Source of the DNA: Sphingopyxis yananensis
Lineage (GTDB): Bacteria > Pseudomonadota > Alphaproteobacteria > Sphingomonadales > Sphingomonadaceae
DNA: 64,000 bases
Direction: 5' to 3'
Assembly (NCBI RefSeq): GCF_020687785.1
Contig: NZ_JAJEWI010000001.1
Location: 62,001 to 126,000 of the forward strand
Part shown: positions 46,411 to 53,713 of the stretch, piece after piece
Layout of the letters: every line of letters starts with the position of its first letter
How positions within the stretch are numbered: position 1 is the stretch's first letter
Position numbers and translations under genes: made by a program
The notes under the pieces: model-generated
Databases searched by the model: none
What the model saw: the letters and a program-made list of their open reading frames with translations, nothing else
Told to the model about the DNA's origin: nothing

Positions 46411-46818
46411 TCAACCGTCTCTATTGGGGTTGGGGGCAGGGAAAATCACGAAATTCCCATTGGCGCTGCTGACCAATTTATCATGTTGATAAAGCCGCGC
46501 TTCAATATTCGCTACGCGCTTGCCGCGGTGAATGATCGTTGCTTCGCAGGTCAACCGACCTTCGCTAATCCGAATATGATAATTAAATTTCATTTCCAGC
46601 GTCGCGCACCACATATCGAGCGGCAGCACGCTGGTGAGCGCTCCGCCCATTGCGGTGTCAGCCAAGCTATAGGCCACGCCGCCATGGGCGGCTTGTTGGG
46701 GACTGAAATGTTGCTCCGCGTTAATATCAATCGCCATAACGCATCGGCCATCGCCGCGTTGGACCATTTCAAGGCCCAGCGCGCGCGCAAATGCAAAATC
46801 GGGATTATAGCTTCGCAA
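46411..46818 (-). CDS. PaaI-family hotdog thioesterase, likely TTG start
   Basis: Hotdog protein of about 135 residues. The core HGGVAYSLADTAMGGALTSVL is the PaaI-type active-site helix, and MKFNYHIRISEGRLTCEATIIHRGKRVANIEARLYQ spans later strands in overlapping blocks. No ATG is near the domain start. The frame is open further upstream into gcrA, but that part is Arg-rich nonsense, so a TTG at 46818 with GGGG six bases before it, 20 bases after the gcrA stop, is the best start. Substrate unknown. Confidence 0.75.
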   Translation of the reverse strand: MRSYNPDFAFARALGLEMVQRGDGRCVMAIDINAEQHFSPQQAAHGGVAYSLADTAMGGALTSVLPLDMWCATLEMKFNYHIRISEGRLTCEATIIHRGKRVANIEARLYQHDKLVSSANGNFVIFPAPNPNRDG

Positions 46819-46837
46819 TTGACGCCCCAACGCGAAA

Positions 46838-47551
46838 TTAGCGGACGCGCGGTCCGCCAAATGGCGGCGGCGGCGGCGGACGGCGAGTGCCGCGTGGCAA
46901 TTGCGCTTGATAGGCACGGCCACAATGTTCGACGCAATAAGGGAAGCCAGGGTTGACCGCGTCACCACAGAAGTGGAAGTCCGGCTCGCCCGGGTGGCCC
47001 ATCGGCCAGCGGCAAATTCGGTCGTTCAGGTCCAGCAAACTGGTTTTGTCGGCAATTTCTGGGCTTGGCTTGGCAGGAACCAAACGGCGCGGCGGGGCCG
47101 GCGGAATCGGTGCCTGCTGATCGCCAGGACCTTGGCGGATAAAACCACCTGGGCCAATGGAAACAATCCGTGGGCCTTCTGGTTTTGGCGGAGCTTCGCT
47201 GGCATCACCTGCGGCGGCGACCGGCGCAGCGGGGGCCGGCATGGGCTTGGCTTCAGGGCGCGGCGGTGTTGGCGCAGCAGGGCGCGGCGCAGCAGCGCGA
47301 ACTGGCGCGGCTGGCGTCGCGGCGGCGGGCGCCGGTGTCGGCGCGGCCTTTGGCGCGGCAGGTGCCTTGGCCGCCTTGCTCTTGTCCGCCGACTTTACGG
47401 GCGACGGACGTGATTTCAGACCCAAGCGGTGCGCTTTGCCGATCACGGCGTTACGGCTGACACCGCCCAGCTCTTCGGCGATCTGACTAGCCGTCAGGCC
47501 TTTTTCCCACATGGCGCGCAAACTATCGATGCGCTCATCAGTCCATGACAT
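46838..47551 (-). CDS. gcrA: Cell cycle regulator GcrA
   Basis: Protein of 237 residues. The N-terminal GcrA DNA-binding domain MSWTDERIDSLRAMW is followed by GLTASQIAEELGGVSRNAVIGKAHR, the helix-turn-helix. A long Ala/Pro linker (residues about 60-165) follows, and the C-terminal sigma-interacting domain shows LNDRICRWPMGHPGEPDFHFCG and YCVEHCGRAYQ. GcrA binds sigma-70 holoenzyme and activates promoters with CcrM-methylated GANTC sites in alphaproteobacteria. It is transcribed divergently from the ABC-2 permease gene. Confidence 0.95.
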   Translation of the reverse strand: MSWTDERIDSLRAMWEKGLTASQIAEELGGVSRNAVIGKAHRLGLKSRPSPVKSADKSKAAKAPAAPKAAPTPAPAAATPAAPVRAAAPRPAAPTPPRPEAKPMPAPAAPVAAAGDASEAPPKPEGPRIVSIGPGGFIRQGPGDQQAPIPPAPPRRLVPAKPSPEIADKTSLLDLNDRICRWPMGHPGEPDFHFCGDAVNPGFPYCVEHCGRAYQAQLPRGTRRPPPPPPFGGPRVR

Positions 47552-47666
47552 ATATTATTCCTCAATCTTCTCACGCGGGACGGCACAATATTTATTTGGC
47601 ATGTCATATGCCATAAATGAAGGGCCATCTTGCGGTAAGGTCAGGGAGGCGATAGGCCAGTTTCTT

Positions 47667-48551
47667 ATGAACAACCAGCCCAAAATTGCGACATCCGACA
47701 TGCATGACACCGATCAGGCTCAAAAAAAATCATTCCATTTTTCGGAACCTGGCGTGCCGCAAATCCGATCTTTGAACCTCTCTGGCCTACGAGCCCTCTA
47801 TGTCAAGGAGGTGAAGCGGTTTTTCAAGGTCCACATGCAAACAATCTGGGCGCCAGCTATTACCACTTTATTGTTTCTGGTGATTTTCACCGTGGCATTG
47901 GGGCGCGGTGATCGACAGGTGATTGGCGTTCCGTTTGCGGACTTTATCGCGCCAGGGTTGATCATGATGGCGATGCTGCAAAATAGCTTTGCGAACAGTA
48001 GCTTTTCTTTGTTGGTTGGAAAAATCCAAGGCACGATTGTTGATTATCTGATGCCGCCGATTGGCACAGGGGAATTGATCGTCGCGGTGGTTGCGGCCTC
48101 GGTTACCCGCGCCTTATTGGTTGGATGTGCCTTGTGGTTGGCCATGTTGGCGTGGCCGGGGGTCCATGTGGTGCCGCAACATTTGTGGGCCGTGGTGGTT
48201 TTCGCGCTGCTGGGTTCGGCATTATTCGGCTTTTTGGGTTTAATCACCTCCATTTGGGCCGAAAAATTTGACCATGCGGCTGCTGTCACCAATTTTGTCG
48301 TGACGCCGCTGGCTCTGCTGTCGGGCACATTTTATTCGATTGAAAGTCTGGCTGGCTGGTTCCAGCAGGTCGCCCATGCCAACCCTGTCTATTATGCGAT
48401 CATGGGCTTTCGTTATGCCTTTGTCGGCACAGTGGATACGACGATCGCAAACCCGATCATGGTGGCGATCATGATGCTGACTGCCGTCAATCTATTGTTG
48501 GCGGGCTTGTCCTATGGACTGCTGAAATCAGGCTGGAAAATTAAGGCCTAA
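47667..48551 (+). CDS. ABC-2 type transporter permease (no ATPase adjacent)
   Basis: About 294 residues with six predicted membrane helices after a polar N-terminus. The ABC-2 pattern shows FFKVHMQTIWAPAITTLLF, FADFIAPGLIMMAMLQNSF and TFYSIESLAGWFQQVAHANP, the last a typical motif of the multidrug/polysaccharide export permeases. The ATPase partner is not adjacent: gcrA lies upstream on the other strand and hspQ downstream. An ATG at 47700 is an alternative start. Function remains open (export of drug, lipid or polymer). Confidence 0.82.
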   Translation: MNNQPKIATSDMHDTDQAQKKSFHFSEPGVPQIRSLNLSGLRALYVKEVKRFFKVHMQTIWAPAITTLLFLVIFTVALGRGDRQVIGVPFADFIAPGLIMMAMLQNSFANSSFSLLVGKIQGTIVDYLMPPIGTGELIVAVVAASVTRALLVGCALWLAMLAWPGVHVVPQHLWAVVVFALLGSALFGFLGLITSIWAEKFDHAAAVTNFVVTPLALLSGTFYSIESLAGWFQQVAHANPVYYAIMGFRYAFVGTVDTTIANPIMVAIMMLTAVNLLLAGLSYGLLKSGWKIKA

Positions 48552-48581
48552 CGGACGAACCACGAAAAAGACAATAAGCAA

Positions 48582-48615
48582 TAAGGGCGCGCTCAGATGA
48601 TCTGGCGCGCCCTTA
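48582..48615. terminator. Bidirectional hairpin terminator
   Basis: Perfect arms TAAGGGCGCGC and GCGCGCCCTTA with an inner CAG/CTG pairing, between the converging permease and hspQ genes. Confidence 0.85.
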
Positions 48616-48672
48616 ATCTATTCCGTGTTTCGCGGTGCTTGGGGACTTCCGCCGAAGAACCTGAAACGGGGC

Positions 48673-49053
48673 TTAGTGTCGATGGATATTGCGAACCTGA
48701 TAGCGTCCTTTGGTCAGTCCTTCGAACATCGCATCAATTTGCGGATGGTCGATGGGGCCTGACTTGCTATCCTCAATCAGATTTTGCTGGCTGACATAGG
48801 CAACATAGCTGCTGTCATCATTTTCCGCGAGCAAGTGATAATAGGGCTGATCTTTGGACGGGCGGATCGCTTCGGGAATGGCGTCATACCATTCATCGCT
48901 GTTGTTAAACACAGGATCGACGTCGAAGATCACGCCGCGAAAATTGAACATCCGGTGACGTACAATATCGCCGGGTGCAAAATTCGCTTTGCCGATCAGG
49001 GGGGCAGCGTTCCATTCGCCGCTGTCATGAATATGGGTCGCTTTGTGGGGCAT
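48673..49053 (-). CDS. hspQ: HspQ-type heat shock protein (YccV-like, hemimethylated-DNA-binding domain)
   Basis: Protein of 126 residues with the YccV/HspQ domain from about residue 22: FAPGDIVRHRMFNFRGVIFDVD, the DEWYD block and QPYYHLLAENDDSSYVAYVSQQNL. E. coli HspQ is heat-induced, stimulates degradation of mutant DnaA and enhances Lon. The first 20 residues are an extension common in sphingomonad homologues. A sigma-32-like promoter (CTTGAA, 13 bases, CTCATAGAT) lies immediately upstream, and no Shine-Dalgarno sequence precedes the ATG, so the message may be leaderless. Confidence 0.88.
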   Translation of the reverse strand: MPHKATHIHDSGEWNAAPLIGKANFAPGDIVRHRMFNFRGVIFDVDPVFNNSDEWYDAIPEAIRPSKDQPYYHLLAENDDSSYVAYVSQQNLIEDSKSGPIDHPQIDAMFEGLTKGRYQVRNIHRH

Positions 49054-49063
49054 CGTCTTGCAT

Positions 49064-49091
49064 ATCTATGAGGAGGAACGAGAAGTTCAAG
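49064..49091 (-). promoter_or_regulatory. Sigma-32-like heat-shock promoter of hspQ
   Basis: On the minus strand CTTGAA (49091-49086) is followed after 13 bases by CTCATAGAT (49072-49064), close to the sigma-32 consensus CTTGAA and CCCCATNTA. The -10 ends only ten bases before the hspQ ATG. Confidence 0.5.
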
Positions 49092-49643
49092 AGGCTTTGG
49101 CCGCTCAAACATGAAGCTAGGATGAAGGTTGCATGCGATATGCTGACCCTGCTGAACAGTTGAGAGGATACCTTTAAAAGTTATTCATTAATATATGAAA
49201 TATATTAATATATCAGTGAAAGGGATGGTATCTCTTGGGCGTGTTTGAAATAAAATGTGGAAAGCGTCGCTTGCTTGAGAAATTATACTGTCATGCGAGC
49301 GGCTTTCTCCGCAATTCTCGCTGCGCATTTGGGCGACGTTTTTTTTAAAAAAATTACGATCGATGATATGAGCAAGGTTGCGGGGTTGCGATAGCTTGTG
49401 ACCATAGCTGTGCCGATTGGTGTGCGATAGGCTGCCTTCGGACGTTGTCGGGGGAGAGGATTTTTACCTCATGACAACCCAAATGTCATGGATGTCTGAC
49501 CCGATACCATGGATTATACCATGCTATGATGGGCTGGAAATGACTATGGGTTTGGGCCGATGAATGGGGGCTTTACTCCCCCAAGAGGGGAGGTGTTCTT
49601 ATTGTGGGCTGTGGTCGGATCAGGCTTACTGTGAACAGTAAAC
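49092..49643. other. Gene-poor, AT-rich stretch between hspQ and tRNA-Ser
   Basis: No convincing gene is seen on either strand. It contains a perfect AT palindrome (ATTAATATAT-GAA-ATATATTAAT, 49187-49209), a CTCCCC/GGGGAG hairpin (49576-49592) and a TTACTG-TGAA-CAGTAA hairpin (49626-49641) beside the 3' end of the tRNA. The latter two may end or process the tRNA transcript. Confidence 0.6.
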
Positions 49644-49733
49644 TGGAGGAGAGTGAGGGATTCGAACCCTCGGTACCGTTGCCGGCACTTCGCATTTCGA
49701 GTGCGACGCTTTCGACCACTCAGCCAACTCTCC
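49644..49733 (-). tRNA. tRNA-Ser (anticodon CGA)
   Basis: A 90-base class II tRNA with encoded CCA. The acceptor stem GGAGAGT pairs with ACTCTCC; the D arm is GCTGAGTGGTCGAAAGC; the anticodon stem TCGCA/TGCGA encloses loop CTCGAAA (anticodon CGA, reads UCG). A long variable arm (TGCCG-GCAA-CGGTA) and the T arm GAGGG-TTCGAAT-CCCTC follow. The discriminator base reads U rather than the usual G of serine tRNAs. Confidence 0.95.
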
Positions 49734-49934
49734 TCGCTGAGGAGGCCGCCTCTAAAGGGGGAATCAGGGTCTGGCAAGCGCTATTTGAAAAAATGTCATA
49801 AAAATCACATGTTCTGAATGGGCTGAAGCGAAACGGCGCCATCCTTCATGTTGGTTGGAAAGGCGGTGGCTGTGGTGAACATAGGATGCTACCCATCATA
49901 TCTATAAAAGATCAGCCAAAGAGCGGGAGAGTTT

Positions 49935-51113
49935 ATGCCATTGACCGGTGTGCGCGTGCTTGATTTCGGGCGCTATATTGCGGGACCATATTGTGCGACG
50001 CTGCTGGCCGATTATGGCGCCGATGTGATCCGTGTGGAATCGCCAGAGGGCAATGATGATCGTTACAATGTGCCAGCAGCCCCAGATGGGTCCGGTGGAA
50101 TGTTCCTGCAAATGAGCCGGAACAAGCGTTGTTTGACCCTGCGGCCATCAACACCCCAAGGGCAGGAGATTTTACGGCGTCTGGTCAAATCTGTCGATGT
50201 GATCATTGCCAATCTGCCCGATCAGGTTCTGGAAAAATTGGAACTGGATTATGATCATGTCAGCGCGATCAACCCACGGGTCATTCTGGCCACCGCATCC
50301 TCTTTTGGATCGACGGGGCCGCTGTCCAATCATGTGGGATTTGACGCGGTTGGCCAAGCCATGTCCGGTGCAGTCTATTTTAGTGGGACCGACAAACAGC
50401 CATCGCGAAGCCAAGTCAATTATGTCGATTTTGGAACGGCACTTCATTTGGCCTTTGGCGTGATGGCCGCACTGCGCCACCGCGACGCGACGGGCAAGGG
50501 CCAGCGGGTGTCGGCATCTCTGTTGGGCACGGCGATAGCCTATAGCAACAGCTTGACCATCGACGCTGCTGTGAATGGCACGGACCGCGCGCCCATGGGC
50601 AACCGCTCCTTCAGTTCTGGGCCGACAGATGTATTTCAAACCAGCAATGGCTCTGTCATCACGCAAGTTGTCGGCAATGCCATTTTTGCCCGTTGGGCGC
50701 ATATGGTGGACGCCCCCGAATTGGTCGACGACCCGCGCTTTGGAACCGATATTGATCGCGGGGAAAATAGCGCGCTGCTGTGCGCCATCATGCAAAATTG
50801 GTGCCGTGATAAAGACAATGAAACCGTGCTGGCGACATTGGGCCGCGCCCGCGTACCGGCTGCGCCCGTGCTAAAACCATCGGATGTGCTAGCCCATCCG
50901 CAGGTCCAAGCGATGGGACTGGCGGAACCCATGAGCTATCCAGATTTGCCTCGTCCCGCACCCGTGGTTCGCGCGCCAATTTTATTGTCCGACAGCCCAA
51001 AGCAAGTGCTGCGGGCAGCCCCCATATTGGGGGAAGGGCGGGACGATATCTTGCGGGATTTGGGTTATAATGACACGGAAATACAAGCCCTTGTTGAGGC
51101 AGATGTGGTTTAG
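49935..51113 (+). CDS. CaiB/BaiF family III CoA-transferase
   Basis: CoA-transferase of 392 residues. LDFGRYIAGPYCATLLADYGADVIRVE is seen in overlapping blocks near the N-terminus, then NKRCLTLRPSTPQGQEILRRL. The catalytic Asp is in QVNYVDFGTALHLAFGVMAAL at about residue 165. Family III enzymes move CoA between carboxylic acids such as carnitine, formate, succinate or bile acids. It opens a stretch of acyl-CoA metabolism genes (a YghU homologue and two acyl-CoA dehydrogenases), so it probably activates an acid for beta-oxidation-like breakdown. A promoter is expected between the tRNA and 49935. Confidence 0.88.
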   Translation: MPLTGVRVLDFGRYIAGPYCATLLADYGADVIRVESPEGNDDRYNVPAAPDGSGGMFLQMSRNKRCLTLRPSTPQGQEILRRLVKSVDVIIANLPDQVLEKLELDYDHVSAINPRVILATASSFGSTGPLSNHVGFDAVGQAMSGAVYFSGTDKQPSRSQVNYVDFGTALHLAFGVMAALRHRDATGKGQRVSASLLGTAIAYSNSLTIDAAVNGTDRAPMGNRSFSSGPTDVFQTSNGSVITQVVGNAIFARWAHMVDAPELVDDPRFGTDIDRGENSALLCAIMQNWCRDKDNETVLATLGRARVPAAPVLKPSDVLAHPQVQAMGLAEPMSYPDLPRPAPVVRAPILLSDSPKQVLRAAPILGEGRDDILRDLGYNDTEIQALVEADVV

Positions 51114-51237
51114 ATTTTGCGAAGCCCCCGTGGATTTGTGATGATGAAAATTTCGCCCAATCAATTATGGTGCTGGCGTGACCAATGGGCCGCATAGCGC
51201 CATTTTATGATGATATAGAGAATTTAGGGAGCCGTTG

Positions 51238-52113
51238 ATGACCGATCAGACAGCATATGTTCCGCCAAAAATTTGGAAATGGGACAAGGAAAGCGGTGGG
51301 CGTTTCGCTCAAATTAATCGGCCGATTGCAGGTCCAACGCATGACAAGATTTTGCCAGTGGGACAGCATCCGTTGCAGCTTTATTCCTTAGGCACGCCCA
51401 ATGGGGTCAAGGTCACCATCATGCTCGAAGAATTGCTGGCGGCGGGCCACAGCGGCGCGGAATATGATGCGTGGTTGATTAACATCAGTGACGGCGATCA
51501 ATTTTCGTCGGGATTTGTAGACATTAACCCCAACAGCAAAATTCCGGCGTTGGTGGATCATAGTGTTGGCGAACCGCTGCGGGTTTTCGAAAGCGGTTCG
51601 ATCATGATCTATCTCGCAGAAAAATTTGGCGCCTTTCTGCCAACCGAGACCCGCGGGCGCACCGAAACCTTGTCATGGCTGATGTGGCAAATGGGCAGCG
51701 CTCCATTTTTGGGCGGCGGCTTTGGGCATTTTTATGCTTATGCGCCCATCAAGATTGAATATGCGATCAACCGCTATGCGATGGAAGCCAAGCGGCAGTT
51801 GGACGTGTTAAACCGGAATTTGGCGGATCGGGAATATATCGCTGGCGCCGATTATAGCATTGCGGACATGGCGATTTGGCCATGGTATGGATTGACGGTC
51901 AAAGGTTTAGCTTATGAATCCGGCGAATTTTTGCAGGTTCAGGAATATGAACATGTGAACCGCTGGGCGGATCAACTGGCCTTGCGTCCGGCTGTGCGCC
52001 GCGGCCGCATGGTAAACCGCGTGCAAGGCGACCCCGCCAGCCAGCTGCATGAACGACATGATGCGTCCGATTTTGATACCAAGACACAGGATAAATTGGC
52101 CGATCAAAATTAA
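51238..52113 (+). CDS. yghU: Glutathione-dependent disulfide-bond oxidoreductase (YghU/YfcG type)
   Basis: Glutathione S-transferase-like protein of 291 residues. The N-terminus YVPPKIWKWDKESGGRFAQIN is characteristic of YghU. The thioredoxin-like domain shows LYSLGTPNGVKVTIMLEELLA, where Thr-Pro-Asn replaces a catalytic Cys and binds glutathione, then NPNSKIPALVDHS and VFESGSIMIYLAEKFG. The C-terminal helical domain includes YSIADMAIWPWYG. It reduces disulfides or peroxides with glutathione. The ATG at 51238 follows AGGGAG. Confidence 0.92.
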   Translation: MTDQTAYVPPKIWKWDKESGGRFAQINRPIAGPTHDKILPVGQHPLQLYSLGTPNGVKVTIMLEELLAAGHSGAEYDAWLINISDGDQFSSGFVDINPNSKIPALVDHSVGEPLRVFESGSIMIYLAEKFGAFLPTETRGRTETLSWLMWQMGSAPFLGGGFGHFYAYAPIKIEYAINRYAMEAKRQLDVLNRNLADREYIAGADYSIADMAIWPWYGLTVKGLAYESGEFLQVQEYEHVNRWADQLALRPAVRRGRMVNRVQGDPASQLHERHDASDFDTKTQDKLADQN

Positions 52114-52365
52114 CTCATATCGGCTTTGGCGGCGCAGATGCCGCAAAGAATCAGTCGGTGCGGTGAGTATGGTTTTTGCTCATCGCATTGACATTTTATT
52201 CAATATCGGTTGCGGGGGCGTTGCGGCATCTTCGGGCTGCTTTGGCCGGTCAAATGACGATTTTGGTCATCTATGCGGAATATATCCGCTATGACGTAGC
52301 GTTAAGAGGCGTCTGAAATTCGCCGGAAACCAACAGATTTGCCAGCTTTTTCCCGCGCATCTTCC

Positions 52366-52396
52366 CGTTTACGTAAACGATAGTCGTTGATACAGT
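52366..52396 (+). promoter_or_regulatory. Promoter with 14-bp palindromic operator upstream of acyl-CoA dehydrogenase
   Basis: The perfect palindrome CGTTTACGTAAACG (52366-52379) overlaps a likely -35 (TTTACG, 52368-52373); TACAGT at 52391-52396 stands 17 bases on as a -10. A repressor bound here would block RNA polymerase. TetR- or MerR-type acyl-CoA regulators use similar TTTACGTAAA-like sites. The rest of the 318-base gap holds no gene. Confidence 0.55.
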
Positions 52397-52431
52397 GGAA
52401 ACAGAAAATTACCGTCGATGGGAGAATGAAA

Positions 52432-53625
52432 ATGGAGATGGAGTTCAGCCCAGAAGAACTCGCCTTCCAACAAGAAGTCCGCACATTCATCGCTGAAAAT
52501 TATCCCGCGCAATTGCGTGGCAAGCAGGATGAAGGGGATGAGTTGAGCAAGGAGGATTTCCTCGCTTGGCACAAGGTTTTATATGAAAAGGGTTGGATCG
52601 CGCCGGCTTGGCCCGTGGAATATGGCGGCACCGGATGGACGCCAACCCAACGCTTCATTTTCTCCGAAGAAACCGCGCGCGCAGAATGCGTGAAATTGAT
52701 GCCATTCGGCCTGACCATGGTGGGGCCGGTTATCTATACTTTCGGCACGCCGGAACAAAAGGCACGCTTTTTGCCCCGCATCTTGTCGGGCGAAGATTGG
52801 TGGTGTCAGGGATATTCCGAACCAGGCGCAGGGTCGGATTTGGCGTCGCTTCGCACCGCGGCTGTTCGCGAGGGCGACGAATATATCGTCAACGGCCAAA
52901 AAACATGGACGACCTTGGCCCAACATGCGGACTGGGGCTTTTTCTTGGTGCGCACCAACAAGGATGCCAAGCCACAAGAAGGCATTAGCTTCTTGTTGAT
53001 CGACATGAAAACACCCGGAATCACCGTGCGCCCCATCATTACCTTGGGCGGCGAGCATGAAGTGAACGAAGTGTTTTTGGAAAATGTTCGCGTTCCAGCC
53101 GATCAACTCGTCTATGAGGAAAATAAGGGTTGGACCTGTGCCAAATTCCTATTGGCCCATGAACGCACGGGCATTGCCGGTGTTGCATCATCCAAGCGTG
53201 GTCTTGAAAAGGTCAAAGAAATCGCCCGTACCGAAGTGGACGGCGACAAGCCCTTGCTGTCCAACGCTTTCTTCAAGCGCAAAGTCGCGGAATTGGAAAT
53301 CGACCTGACGGCGCTGGAATTCACGGAATTGCGCGGCTTGGCTGGCCCCAATGCCAATAAAGGCCCCGGACCGGAATCCAGCTTGCTCAAGATTAAGGGC
53401 AGTGAAATTCAGCAACGCTTGACCGAACTGACGCTCGAAGCTGTGGGCCATTATGGCGCGCCATATTTCCGCGGCTTTGACGAAGGCGACAATGCCCATC
53501 CAATTGGGCCAGATTATGCCCACCGCGCTGCGCCGACCTATTTCAATATGCGAAAAACTACCATTTATGGCGGGTCGAATGAAATCCAGCGCGGCATTAT
53601 TGCAAAGATGGTGCTTGGCCTTTGA
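52432..53625 (+). CDS. Acyl-CoA dehydrogenase
   Basis: Flavoprotein of about 397 residues. FAD and substrate contacts are in GYSEPGAGSDLASLRT and GQKTWTTLAQHADWGFFLVRT; VNEVFLENVRVPADQLV and the C-terminal TIYGGSNEIQRGIIAK are classic. It introduces a trans-2 double bond into an acyl-CoA. The ATG at 52432 has GGAG seven bases upstream; ATG codons at 52426 and 52438 are alternatives. The gene is separated from the next dehydrogenase by 88 bases; paired large and small ACADs of this kind can form heteromers in sterol or terpenoid degradation. Confidence 0.9.
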   Translation: MEMEFSPEELAFQQEVRTFIAENYPAQLRGKQDEGDELSKEDFLAWHKVLYEKGWIAPAWPVEYGGTGWTPTQRFIFSEETARAECVKLMPFGLTMVGPVIYTFGTPEQKARFLPRILSGEDWWCQGYSEPGAGSDLASLRTAAVREGDEYIVNGQKTWTTLAQHADWGFFLVRTNKDAKPQEGISFLLIDMKTPGITVRPIITLGGEHEVNEVFLENVRVPADQLVYEENKGWTCAKFLLAHERTGIAGVASSKRGLEKVKEIARTEVDGDKPLLSNAFFKRKVAELEIDLTALEFTELRGLAGPNANKGPGPESSLLKIKGSEIQQRLTELTLEAVGHYGAPYFRGFDEGDNAHPIGPDYAHRAAPTYFNMRKTTIYGGSNEIQRGIIAKMVLGL

Positions 53626-53713
53626 CAGAAAAATGATGGCGCGGCCAATCTGCGTGGAATGGCAAAGACCATGTCTGCAGATTGGCTGACGCTGATGGGA
53701 AGAGGGATGTAAG

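Noticed and set aside
49544..49801. Small frames across the tRNA-Ser gene
   Set aside because: Common artefact: they translate the tRNA and its flanks.
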